Of a stretch of DNA of 64,000 bases, positions 54,628 to 63,306 are shown in pieces. Within the stretch, counting starts at the first letter, position 1, and each line of letters begins with the position of its first letter. The notes under the pieces are model-generated. The model was given only the letters and a program-made list of their open reading frames with translations, searched no databases and was not told where the DNA came from. Origin of the DNA: Scardovia wiggsiae F0424 (GTDB lineage Bacteria > Actinomycetota > Actinomycetes > Actinomycetales > Bifidobacteriaceae). Made by a program: the position numbers and the translations under genes. The stretch spans positions 186,001-250,000 of the forward strand of contig NZ_AKCI01000001.1 in NCBI RefSeq assembly GCF_000269605.1, read 5' to 3'.

Positions 54628-55713
54628 ATGCCAGAAGAGCAATATATGCATAAAGATATACAAGATATACATAGCAAAGACGGCAGGGCCCCTGTCCGGG
54701 ATTTCGGGCAGTTTCCCGGACAGGCTGTCCTGGAGCTGGATAATGTATCCCGCAGTTTTAATAAAGGCGCAGTGCAGGCTGTCCGGGATGTTTCGTTCAA
54801 GCTTCATCCCGGCGAAGTACTGGGCCTTATCGGCGTTAACGGTGCAGGAAAAACGACCACAGTTAAAATGTGTTCCACCCTGCTTGACCCCACATCAGGG
54901 CAGATACATGTTGCCGGGATAGATACCCGCACATCGCCGCGGGAAGCCCGTTCCCATATAGGCCTTATGCTTGGCGGCAGCGGCGGTTTTTACCCGCGCT
55001 CAACGCTGAAGGATAACCTGCTGTTTTTCGCGGACCTGGCCGGCGTCAGTTCACGTGAACGGCAGGCTGAAGTCCGCCGGACCCTTGAGCTTGTTTCACT
55101 CGGCGATATGGAAAACAGGAAAGCGTATGAGCTGTCCCGGGGGCAGCGCCAGCGCCTGCATATCGCGAGGGCGCTTTTAGGCAGCCCGGAGCTGCTCATG
55201 CTGGATGAGCCCACGACCGGCCTCGACCCCGATATTGCCCTGAAGATCCGCGGGCTCATACGGTCTGTAGCGGACAGCGGAGTGGGTATCCTGCTGACAT
55301 CGCATTCTATGGAGGAAGCTGAGGAGCTCGCGGACCGCTTTGTGGTGATCGACCGCGGGGCTGTCCGCGTATCCGGCTCCCTTGATGACGTGGCGCGGTA
55401 TGCGGATATATCCCGAACCACTACTTTTACCTTTACCCCGTCCGGCAGTTTCGGGCTGGATGATATCTCGCGGTTAGTGGATAACGACGGCTTTATTATG
55501 CACAGGGCAGTAGGAAGCCAGTGGCGTGTAACAGTCATGTGGCATTCTGCAGCGGCGGGAAGGGTTGCGCAGCGGTGTGGTGCAATTGCCAGCTGTACAT
55601 CTGCTGACGACCTTCTGACCCGTCCGGCGAATCTTGAGGACGCCTTTCTTGCTATCGCCGAGATGGGGCAGAGCCCGGCGGTATCGGCAGCATCTTCCGG
55701 AGAAAGGGGATAG
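54628..55713 (+). CDS. ABC-2 type exporter, ATP-binding protein
   Basis: A 361-residue DrrA/CcmA-type ATPase: GVNGAGKTT (Walker A), LSRGQRQRLHIARALLG (signature), LMLDEPTTGLDPD (Walker B), plus about 100 C-terminal residues. An N-terminal extension of about 30 residues precedes the domain. GGGAG seven bases before the ATG. It overlaps in function with two permease genes that follow at once. Confidence 0.88.
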   Translation: MPEEQYMHKDIQDIHSKDGRAPVRDFGQFPGQAVLELDNVSRSFNKGAVQAVRDVSFKLHPGEVLGLIGVNGAGKTTTVKMCSTLLDPTSGQIHVAGIDTRTSPREARSHIGLMLGGSGGFYPRSTLKDNLLFFADLAGVSSRERQAEVRRTLELVSLGDMENRKAYELSRGQRQRLHIARALLGSPELLMLDEPTTGLDPDIALKIRGLIRSVADSGVGILLTSHSMEEAEELADRFVVIDRGAVRVSGSLDDVARYADISRTTTFTFTPSGSFGLDDISRLVDNDGFIMHRAVGSQWRVTVMWHSAAAGRVAQRCGAIASCTSADDLLTRPANLEDAFLAIAEMGQSPAVSAASSGERG

Positions 55714-55717
55714 AAGC

Positions 55718-56491
55718 ATGAGGCTCCGCCGTTTTTTGCGCATTGCCGGGTTTGAACTCAGACAGTTCGCCGGCACAGGATATTTTGTGCAGACTGTAGT
55801 CGTTGCAACACTCAGTGCTTCAGTAGTCCAGCGTCTGGGTGTCATGGCATGGCACAGCAGCGCATACGAATGCTTCCTCCGTTCAGGGATGATCGGTATG
55901 TGGACTTCTTCCATATCGGCCGCGGGGATCATCGGTTTTGAACGGATGAAAGGCACCCTTGTGTACCTGGTCTCCAGTCGCCAGAATGCAGCTGTGACCC
56001 TGCTGGCGCTTGTGTCCAGTGTATCAACGTTCAGCCTGCTCGCTTTCCCAATATCATGCATAGTATGGCTTATCCCCGGGAATTCAGGGATTGCACCCAT
56101 GTTCCTTCTGCAGCATCTGCCGCAGCTCGCAGCAGGTGTTATCCTGCTATGGGCGGCTACATTGTCCATCACGCTTTTCATGGCCCTGATATCGGTGATA
56201 ACACCGCAGGCTCTGATATTTGAAGGGCTTATCCTTGTCCCGGCACTGTTCTTTTCCGGTGTATTTGCTGTAAGTTCGCCGGTATACCGGGTGCTGGGAT
56301 CCGGGGCAATTTTTATCCTGCCGACCGCATCTGCCGCAAGGTTCCTGTATTCGTACGGGGCGCCGCGTGCGATGTTTTCCGGAGGCATAACGTGTGCAGC
56401 TGTCACCGCAGTGTGGATCGCTGCAGCAGCATTCACTGCACGGTATGCGTTCAGAGCTATGCGCCGTACTGGAACAATAGAGGTGATCTGA
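55718..56491 (+). CDS. ABC-2 type permease subunit 1
   Basis: A 257-residue protein with about six hydrophobic helices and no enzymatic motif. It starts four bases after the ATPase stop. Its stop TGA shares a base with the next start codon. Probably forms a heterodimeric channel with the next gene product; substrate unknown. Confidence 0.75.
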   Translation: MRLRRFLRIAGFELRQFAGTGYFVQTVVVATLSASVVQRLGVMAWHSSAYECFLRSGMIGMWTSSISAAGIIGFERMKGTLVYLVSSRQNAAVTLLALVSSVSTFSLLAFPISCIVWLIPGNSGIAPMFLLQHLPQLAAGVILLWAATLSITLFMALISVITPQALIFEGLILVPALFFSGVFAVSSPVYRVLGSGAIFILPTASAARFLYSYGAPRAMFSGGITCAAVTAVWIAAAAFTARYAFRAMRRTGTIEVI

Positions 56492-57246
56492 TGGACAGGC
56501 TGCGTACCGTGATCCGGATAAGCCGCAGTGCTTCGGCAATATTGGCTACCAGGGCTTCTGCGGTAGTGGGCATCATTATTATCCCGCTTTTTGATATCCT
56601 CTTTTCCCTCCTGTTAGGGTCAAGCCTTAATGCCGACAACCTTGTGCGTATAGGTTATGCGAGCGCCCTGCTGGGGATAGCTATCACAACGATGTCATTT
56701 ATGGACCAGAGCATCGTTTATGCACGGGCAGCCGGCGTGCTCCAGGAAGTCATACAGCGCAGGAGGTTCGATACGGCCTACTGGGCGGGTATCTCGGCGA
56801 CAGCCTGTGCAGCGGGGCTTGCGATGGGTATTATACCTTTTATTGGGGTGTTTGCTTTTGATACGCATCATAATACGGCTGCCCTGATGCTGTCCCTCGC
56901 CGCTGTTCCGGCAGCACTGGCCGTTGGGGCAGCATTAGGCCTGTTTACGTCAGGTATTGGCCTGCTGCTTCCTGACCCGTATGCTGTATCGAATGCGGTC
57001 AGCATGCTCCTGCCTGTAACAGCGGGTACTGTAGTGCCGCTGCACTATTATCCGTGGGGAATCGGCACAGTGCTCAGATTCTTCCCGGTATCTTCCATCA
57101 TCCAGGCCGTTGCCGGCTCCGGTGCTTTTGGCCGGGCAGTGCTTATTGAGCTTATTCACACAGCGGTATGGGCTATACTGGGCGCAGCGTGTATGGGTAT
57201 AGCCCGGCGCCGGCTGCGCAGCGGGAAGATCCCGGAGATACTGTAG
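56491..57246 (+). CDS. ABC-2 type permease subunit 2
   Basis: A 251-residue protein with six or so hydrophobic helices. The start codon overlaps the stop of the preceding permease (TGATG), showing translational coupling. Weakly similar in layout to its partner. The three-gene exporter could move drugs, lipids or peptides; nothing here identifies which. Confidence 0.75.
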   Translation: MDRLRTVIRISRSASAILATRASAVVGIIIIPLFDILFSLLLGSSLNADNLVRIGYASALLGIAITTMSFMDQSIVYARAAGVLQEVIQRRRFDTAYWAGISATACAAGLAMGIIPFIGVFAFDTHHNTAALMLSLAAVPAALAVGAALGLFTSGIGLLLPDPYAVSNAVSMLLPVTAGTVVPLHYYPWGIGTVLRFFPVSSIIQAVAGSGAFGRAVLIELIHTAVWAILGAACMGIARRRLRSGKIPEIL

Positions 57247-57334
57247 TGCAATCAGGACAGGCTGGCGGGATTCTATTCCCTGCTGTCAGCCCATGTCCGT
57301 CTGTATCCCGTCGGATACCTCTGTTTTGCTGTCT

Positions 57335-58402
57335 TTATACCTGCCCGTCCTGCCCGCTTTCCCTGTTTTCAACGGCCTCTTCCTTTTCGACTGGCCCATT
57401 GTTTCCCTGCCTGCTTCCCTCCTGTCCGCTGACAAGTGCACTGTACTCTCCATACCCTTCTTCTTCCATATGGGAGAGGGGGATGAAACGCAGCGAAGCG
57501 GAATTGATGCAATACCGCACTCCGGAGAATTCCTGGGGTCCGTCATTGAATACATGCCCGAGGTGGATACCGCTGCTGACAGCAAGCACTTCGGTCCGTT
57601 CCCGCCCCGGGATCGTATAGTCAGCGCGCTCGGCAAGGGATCCCGGGCTGATCGGCCGTCCGAAAGCGGGCCATCCGCAGCCGGAATCATATTTCGCATC
57701 CGAAGTAAAAAGCGGTTCGCCGCTGACAATATCCACATAAATGCCCGGTTCAAAGGTTTCGTCGTAGGCGTTGGCAAAAGGCTGCTCAGTAGCCGCTTCC
57801 TGGGTAACGGCATACTGGAGGTCATCAAGCTCATAGATGCGGTCAATGTATTTCTGACGTTTCGATACCTGGGCGATTTTCATCGGATCAATATGGCAGT
57901 AGCCTCCGGGGTTCTTTTCAAGATAACCCTGATAATACGCTTCAGCAGGATAGAAGTTCTTCAGAGGGCTGATCTCTACCGCTGTTTTGTGCCCATGGCG
58001 TGCTCCCACCTGTGCATCCACTGCATGGAACACTGCCATATCGCTGGCGTATGAAGGGTTTACAGGGTTGGAGTACAGCCCGGTACGGTATTGCCTGCCA
58101 TGGTCATTGCCCTGCCGGTCCACGGAAAACGGATCGATAATATCATAAAAAAGCCGTGTCAGCGTTGTCAGGCTTACTATTGAGGGATCGTAAGACACTT
58201 CCACGGTTTCAACGGCATCAGGCCTGCCGGAGCATACTTCTTCATAAGAAGGGCTGTCCGTTTTCGACTGGGCGTATCCTGCCCGTACAGCTGTTACACC
58301 GCTGATGCGGCGGAAATATTCTTCAAGCCCCCAGAAGCAGCCGCCTGCAAAGTAGGCGACGGCTTCAGCGCTGTCCTGTGTGGTATCGGCAGTCTCCGTC
58401 AT
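57335..58402 (-). CDS. msrAB: Fused peptide methionine sulfoxide reductase MsrA-MsrB
   Basis: A 355-residue fusion. MsrA (about 13-165) has the catalytic AGGCFWGLEEYF (C22); MsrB (about 205-310) has DSGCGWPAF, HLGHVFNDGP and catalytic RYCINSASLRF (C298). Together they reduce both S and R forms of methionine sulfoxide. MsrB lacks the two zinc CxxC pairs. A Glu/Gln-rich tail follows. AGGAGG before the ATG. No signal peptide, so cytoplasmic. Confidence 0.95.
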   Translation of the reverse strand: MTETADTTQDSAEAVAYFAGGCFWGLEEYFRRISGVTAVRAGYAQSKTDSPSYEEVCSGRPDAVETVEVSYDPSIVSLTTLTRLFYDIIDPFSVDRQGNDHGRQYRTGLYSNPVNPSYASDMAVFHAVDAQVGARHGHKTAVEISPLKNFYPAEAYYQGYLEKNPGGYCHIDPMKIAQVSKRQKYIDRIYELDDLQYAVTQEAATEQPFANAYDETFEPGIYVDIVSGEPLFTSDAKYDSGCGWPAFGRPISPGSLAERADYTIPGRERTEVLAVSSGIHLGHVFNDGPQEFSGVRYCINSASLRFIPLSHMEEEGYGEYSALVSGQEGSRQGNNGPVEKEEAVENRESGQDGQV

Positions 58403-58644
58403 ACTGTCCCTCCTGCAGAATAAGATCTGTAAACTGTTATATTTGTGAAAAGATTACCCCGCAGAAGCGCCGGGCGCAATATGGACACGCGGGTTTTCAC
58501 CCGCTGCGGTATAAGGGATATTTGGGACAGGCTGCAATCCGGCGGGCTGCAACATGCGGCTGAAACTGGTAGCACGAAGGTTGTACTATACACCATATAA
58601 ATATATAGACAAAAGTAAATCATAAAACAACAGGAACAGAGATT

Positions 58645-59493
58645 ATGGAGCTGCGCATTATTGCGCAACGGTTGCATGAAGCAATTGTTGAAGCAGGAGA
58701 ACATGCTTTGCAGGTACAGATATCGCCGCGTACCTTCAGCACAAAGGAAAGTTTGCAGTCAGGCGCCGATCAGGGCAGCCAGCTTATAACGGCGTCAGTT
58801 GATGAGGATATCCTGACTTTTATGAGGCATAAGGTCGATTCTATCGGGCCGTTTGACGGTTACTGGGAGGAGGCCGGCAATGACCGGCATCCGGGAGGGC
58901 ACTACTGGTCTATCGGAAAAGTTGATGGGGCCATTAATTTTGCCAGGGATATGGCTGAGTGGACTTTAACGCTGTCGCTTTTTGAGATCAATGATCAGGG
59001 CGTCGCCTACCCAATCCTGGGGATAGTCCATGCCCCGGCGCTGAATATCACATATCTTGCTGCGCGGGGCGAAGGCGCTATCCGTATCCGGCGCACGCCG
59101 TCCGGCATCAAACGTGAACGTATTGTGCCAACAACGACAGCAGGTCTTAAAGGGTCTGTTGTAAGTTTCGGCATGTCATATTTTGCCCATGAATCCCGCA
59201 GGGCAATAGAAACAGTGGCCGCTATTGCCGGCATGCCTGCAGATATCAAGCGTATAGGGCCTACTTCGCTGGATCTGTGCAAAGTGGCCGACGGCACATA
59301 TGATGCTTATTTTGAGCCTTCCCTCCATCATTGGGATATCCCTGCAGTGTCGGCCGGGAGCGTCGTAGTGTGGGAGTCCGGCGCCCGCCTGCGCCAGTGG
59401 GATGATACTGAGATAAACTGGTACGCCAATAACAATATTGTTGCATCCAATGGGCTTCTTACCGCTGAGCTGCAGCCGTATCTGGAGGTGTAA
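58645..59493 (+). CDS. Inositol-monophosphatase-fold protein with altered metal motif
   Basis: A 282-residue IMPase-family protein. The motif normally WxxDPxDGTxNF reads WSIGKVDGAINF (88-99): the first Asp is Gly and the Pro is Lys, though the second Asp stays. FDGYWEEAGN keeps acidic residues at the first motif and HHWDIPAVSAG keeps the last. It may be catalytically weak or have a new substrate. Ribosome site AGGA. Two bases separate it from the GNAT gene. Confidence 0.75.
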   Translation: MELRIIAQRLHEAIVEAGEHALQVQISPRTFSTKESLQSGADQGSQLITASVDEDILTFMRHKVDSIGPFDGYWEEAGNDRHPGGHYWSIGKVDGAINFARDMAEWTLTLSLFEINDQGVAYPILGIVHAPALNITYLAARGEGAIRIRRTPSGIKRERIVPTTTAGLKGSVVSFGMSYFAHESRRAIETVAAIAGMPADIKRIGPTSLDLCKVADGTYDAYFEPSLHHWDIPAVSAGSVVVWESGARLRQWDDTEINWYANNNIVASNGLLTAELQPYLEV

Positions 59494-59495
59494 TC

Positions 59496-60155
59496 ATGGG
59501 GATGCGGACCGGCATCCATGGGTTTGAGACCTCGCGCCTGACTCTGCGGCCCTGGAAAACCGATGATGAGGCGGAGGCATCTGAACTTTTCAGGTATGCC
59601 TCAAACCCTGCTGTCGGGGAGATGTGCGGTTGGGCACCGCATAAGAGTGCGGAGGAAAGTGCGCGGATAATCCGTGATATCCTGGATAATCCGCATACTT
59701 TTGCGATTGTCCTTAAGGAAACGGGCAAGCCAATCGGGAGTATCGACTTCCACCCTGTATCGTCCGATACCCGCAGTTTCCTTGCGGAGGGTTTACGCAG
59801 CGGTGCCTCGGCAGGCGGGGAATTTGTGGAGGATATCCCTCGGGAAGGCGTATCGGCCCTGGGGGAGGTTGCAGCGCATCCGGACTGTGCGCGCGAACTC
59901 GGCTATTGGATCGGTGAGCCGTATTGGGGGAACGGCTTTGCTGCTGAAGCAGGTGAGGCTGTCAAAAGCCATTGCTTCGGCGGCTTGGGGCTGCAGGCTG
60001 TCCTGGCGCGGCATTTCGTGGGGAACCCTGCATCCGGCAGGGTTATGCAGAAGCTTGGCATGCGCAGGATCGGACGGATAAATGATGTCCTGATGCCTCT
60101 TTTGCCTGGGAATGTCCGCCGTGATGAATTTGTATATGCGGTTGTGGAAGCATAG
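59496..60155 (+). CDS. GNAT acetyltransferase, RimJ/RimL-like
   Basis: A 219-residue GNAT. TSRLTLRPWKTDDEAEASEL opens the fold; RELGYWIGEPYWGNGFAAEA is the acetyl-CoA motif of the RimJ/RimL group; VGNPASGRVMQKLGMRRIG closes it. An insertion of about 35 residues (95-130) is unusual. GGAGG of the ribosome site overlaps the end of the upstream gene, so the two are coupled. Acceptor unknown. Confidence 0.85.
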   Translation: MGMRTGIHGFETSRLTLRPWKTDDEAEASELFRYASNPAVGEMCGWAPHKSAEESARIIRDILDNPHTFAIVLKETGKPIGSIDFHPVSSDTRSFLAEGLRSGASAGGEFVEDIPREGVSALGEVAAHPDCARELGYWIGEPYWGNGFAAEAGEAVKSHCFGGLGLQAVLARHFVGNPASGRVMQKLGMRRIGRINDVLMPLLPGNVRRDEFVYAVVEA

Positions 60156-60184
60156 GCGGCTGCATAGCAACAGAAAATGCAGAA

Positions 60185-60208
60185 AGCCCCGGGCGCATGT
60201 CCGGGGCT
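60185..60208. terminator. Bidirectional terminator between GNAT and HU genes
   Basis: AGCCCCGG (60185-60192) pairs with CCGGGGCT (60201-60208). On the minus strand it is followed by TTTC, so it ends hup; on the plus strand it lies 29 bases after the acetyltransferase stop. Confidence 0.75.
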
Positions 60209-60239
60209 GTATTATAAAGATCGCAAAAGATCCGATTAC

Positions 60240-60518
60240 TTAGGCAACTGCCTTCTTGAGAAGGGAGCCGGCCTGGAGCTTTACACCATATCCTGCAGGG
60301 ATCTTGATGGTCTCGCCAGTACGAGGATTGCGGCCGGTGCGGGCTGCACGCTTTACACGGGAAGCGGAAAGGACACCGGTAAGGCGAAGGCCTTCGCCGG
60401 ACTCGAGAGATTCTACGAGGACTTCCTGGAAAGCATTGATAGCAGCCTCGGACTGTGCCTTGGTGAGGCTCGTCTTCTGGGCAATCTTTGCTACGAGATC
60501 AGACTTGTTGTATGCCAT
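60240..60518 (-). CDS. hup: DNA-binding protein HU
   Basis: A 92-residue HU. MAYNKSDLVAKIAQKTSLTK and the arm GRNPRTGETIKIPAG are standard. It bends and compacts DNA as a dimer. AAGGA lies further than usual from the ATG (13 bases), and the leader contains a hairpin at 60546-60568. Confidence 0.97.
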   Translation of the reverse strand: MAYNKSDLVAKIAQKTSLTKAQSEAAINAFQEVLVESLESGEGLRLTGVLSASRVKRAARTGRNPRTGETIKIPAGYGVKLQAGSLLKKAVA

Positions 60519-60545
60519 AATGGTTATACATCCTTTTTTATCAGG

Positions 60546-60568
60546 GAGTCAGGCAGGATGCCCGACTC
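60546..60568 (-). promoter_or_regulatory. Hairpin in the hup 5' leader
   Basis: GAGTCAGGCA (60546-60555) pairs with TGCCCGACTC (60559-60568) with one G-T/A-C mismatch and a three-base loop. It sits about 28 bases before the start codon and could stabilise or regulate this highly expressed mRNA. Confidence 0.5.
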
Positions 60569-60648
60569 AGCGGACACTTTAGATACTACCGTATTAAGTG
60601 GAAAAAAGCGACTTGAAAAGCCGAAAAACGCCTATTTTTCTTAAAATT

Positions 60649-60667
60649 AATGTGAAAATTACACATT
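60649..60667. promoter_or_regulatory. Perfect palindrome upstream of hup
   Basis: AATGTG-N7-CACATT. It resembles a Crp site (TGTG-N8-CACA) but is one base shorter. A Crp/Fnr regulator is encoded at 40229-40957. Binding is speculative. The surrounding 90 bases are very AT-rich and probably hold the hup promoter. Confidence 0.4.
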
Positions 60668-60690
60668 TGTAACTTAATATCATCTGATAA

Positions 60691-63240
60691 TTAAATCAAA
60701 TCATGCTTATTGAGCCACTGCATGGCGAGCGCACCCAGCGGTATCCGCAGCCAGTATGTCATGACCCTGAACAGCAGGGTAGCGGATAATGCGATGCTGG
60801 AGGGTACCCCGATGCCGGAAAATGCGAGGCTCAGCGCCGCCTCAATGGCTCCCAGCCCGCCGGGGGTAGGGACAGCGGAGCCGAGTGTGTTCGCGATGAG
60901 GAAAACGAATGTTGTTTCTATAGGATTGGCGGTGTATCCGAATGCGTTCAGGGCGCACCAGAATGCCAGCCCTAAGCCAATATTCTGCAGGACTGACCCT
61001 GAGGCACAAACCAGGAGCTTTTTAGGCTGCGTAATAAGCGCCGCCAGTTCATGGCCGTACGATTTGATCGTCGGGATGAATTTTGACAGGATCAGTTTCC
61101 TTAAAGGCTTGATTGCCATGACCAGGGCGATGCAAAACCCTGCGATACCCAGGATTATGGCGATCGTCCCTGTGGGGATGACCCCTGACAGAGTAGTACG
61201 TCCGGTGAAAATGCCGATAATGATGAGCAGGAGGGTCGTCGTTGTTACCTGTATTGCTACGACTGCGCTCATTATTGCGGTTGCAGGGGTATTCTTGTAT
61301 CCGGCTTTACGCAGATACTGCAGGTTGACAAAGGCCGGCCCTACCCCTGCCGGCATGGTGACCGCCGTGAACCCCTGCATGACCTGGGAAAGGAATAAAG
61401 GAGCCAGGTGCCGCTTGCCCTTATCGACAAAAACCCCCAATGACAGGGAAGTGGCTGCCCATGGGAGGACAGCGCCGAGCGCGAAGCACAGCAGTGCCAT
61501 CCATGGGTTGGCGCTGGAAACAGCCTTAGCCATTTCAGTCGGATTCAGCTGGCTGAATACCACTACAGCTGCAATAACAAGCAGGACGACGCCTACGAAA
61601 TTACGTACATTGAAACGGGCGAGCGTAATAGTCTCTGTGTTTTCTGCCTCTTCTTCAGGGATCAGGGCGTTGATCCGGGTACGCAGGTCTTTGAGGGCGG
61701 AACGGCTCCATGAGGGGTCCTGCCGTGTTTCCAGGGGGATGGCCGCCCTCTGGATGAAGGGGACGAGAGTATATACATAGTCCCTGCCCCAGGCGGCGGC
61801 GGCGCAGGAAACAGTCCGCTGTACGCCGATCTTTACGGCAAAGGCTGCTAGGAGCTGGGCCCTGTCAAGGCTCACATTCGTAGAAGCGCTTGCGAAATCC
61901 CCGTTATCCCAGCCGGCGAGGATGAGATTGCCTCCATCGTCGCGCACCAGGTTGGCAGGGGTGATCCTGCGGTGCGTATATCCGCGTGAATTGGCCTTTT
62001 CCAGATATTCCATAGAGTTGATAACATCGCTGTCGGTGACGGAGCCCCAGTCGCATTCGTGGAGCTGGGAATCTTTATAGTATACGAAGATCCCGGATTC
62101 CTGGGCATCCGTTACACCGTAGGGGAGGATAGTTGACAGCCCCGTATTGCGCAGCCCGAGGAGCATATCAAGATGATGGTGGCATGTTACCCTTACAGTG
62201 CGGTCATGCCGTGTGGCAAGATTCGACATCTGGAACCATTGGAAAAGCTGGCGCAGGTATCCGGCGGAATGGCGGCGTTCATCAAGGACTGATACGGTGT
62301 AGTGGATGCCCTGTGCATCTACAGCGTCGTATAAGCGCGAATTGAGCGTGAGATCGTCGTCCAGGCTTGCCGTCTGGCGGGATACGCGCAGCGATGTATC
62401 AGGCCGCTCCAGCGTGTATGTGCGGCTTCGCAGGGTGCGTATCTTCAGGCCGACATTTTTGAGGGCCTCAATAACGCCTTTGCCCCATACTCCAACGTTG
62501 AGGGTCCCTGCTGCAAAACGTACGAGGAGGCCGGCAGCGCGCCCTATGAGGACGGCGAAAAGCACTCCTATAAGGGAATCAGCGGAAAGCATGATAAGGA
62601 TGAGCCCGAGTGTGATAGTGAGGTTCCAGCCCCATTTGACACTCTGATGCATTTTGCGCGGGCCTGAAGCGGTAAGGAATGCAGCGAGTGCCGAGAAGAC
62701 GACGGGGATGACACCGTCAAGGGAACTGAGCTGATAAAGGAGCAGCGGGTCATGGACCAGCGTGATAATCCTGGCTGCCCCGTAAGCTGCTGCGAAGCCG
62801 AGTATCAGGGAGAAAGTGCTTACTGCGAGCTGCTGCCATTCATTTTTGAATGCCAGCTGGATAAGGACAGCGATTATTATCCCGACTGTCACCAGCTGCT
62901 GGAGAAGGGACAGGGGGACTGCATACAGCCAGTTATCTATCAGATTGCCGAAATTCCGTACATCATTTTCGACTCCACGGGCCAGCCCCTGCAGCCGCAT
63001 GGAAGCAAGGAGGACAAGCAGTGAAGCTATGATGCAGAGGATACAGTTCAGAAGGTCGTTCAGATCGTGCACCCTTTTAGGAGGGGTATCAATAATGCGG
63101 GTCTGCGGCAGGGAAACAGTATCCATGATCTCCAGGCCGCTGTTATCTGGGATGTCGCTGATGGAATCCTCAGATACACTGTCAGAGGCGTGAAACCCTG
63201 GGGACCCCGCCTTAGCGGTTTTATCTTCGCGTGATACCAT
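60691..63240 (-). CDS. Membrane protein: flippase (UPF0104/LPG_synthase TM type) fused to kinase-like domain
   Basis: An 849-residue protein. Residues about 55-265 hold about six helices; 285-520 are soluble and resemble a RIO/APH kinase fold (THRRITPANLV near 423, LAGWDNGDFAS); 545-849 are a second membrane block with PAGVGPAFVNLQYLRKAG and AVPTPGGLGAIEAALSLAF, hallmarks of the lysylphosphatidylglycerol synthase TM/UPF0104 family. The expected catalytic HGD or HxD reads HRR, so kinase activity is doubtful. AAGGA precedes the ATG. Probable role: lipid or lipid-linked sugar translocation. The N-terminal 50 residues are polar. Confidence 0.78.
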   Translation of the reverse strand: MVSREDKTAKAGSPGFHASDSVSEDSISDIPDNSGLEIMDTVSLPQTRIIDTPPKRVHDLNDLLNCILCIIASLLVLLASMRLQGLARGVENDVRNFGNLIDNWLYAVPLSLLQQLVTVGIIIAVLIQLAFKNEWQQLAVSTFSLILGFAAAYGAARIITLVHDPLLLYQLSSLDGVIPVVFSALAAFLTASGPRKMHQSVKWGWNLTITLGLILIMLSADSLIGVLFAVLIGRAAGLLVRFAAGTLNVGVWGKGVIEALKNVGLKIRTLRSRTYTLERPDTSLRVSRQTASLDDDLTLNSRLYDAVDAQGIHYTVSVLDERRHSAGYLRQLFQWFQMSNLATRHDRTVRVTCHHHLDMLLGLRNTGLSTILPYGVTDAQESGIFVYYKDSQLHECDWGSVTDSDVINSMEYLEKANSRGYTHRRITPANLVRDDGGNLILAGWDNGDFASASTNVSLDRAQLLAAFAVKIGVQRTVSCAAAAWGRDYVYTLVPFIQRAAIPLETRQDPSWSRSALKDLRTRINALIPEEEAENTETITLARFNVRNFVGVVLLVIAAVVVFSQLNPTEMAKAVSSANPWMALLCFALGAVLPWAATSLSLGVFVDKGKRHLAPLFLSQVMQGFTAVTMPAGVGPAFVNLQYLRKAGYKNTPATAIMSAVVAIQVTTTTLLLIIIGIFTGRTTLSGVIPTGTIAIILGIAGFCIALVMAIKPLRKLILSKFIPTIKSYGHELAALITQPKKLLVCASGSVLQNIGLGLAFWCALNAFGYTANPIETTFVFLIANTLGSAVPTPGGLGAIEAALSLAFSGIGVPSSIALSATLLFRVMTYWLRIPLGALAMQWLNKHDLI

Positions 63241-63306
63241 CGGAATCCTTAATATAAAAAATTGGCAATAATAACTGGTATATCCGTAATGCAGCTGTGC
63301 CGGGGA

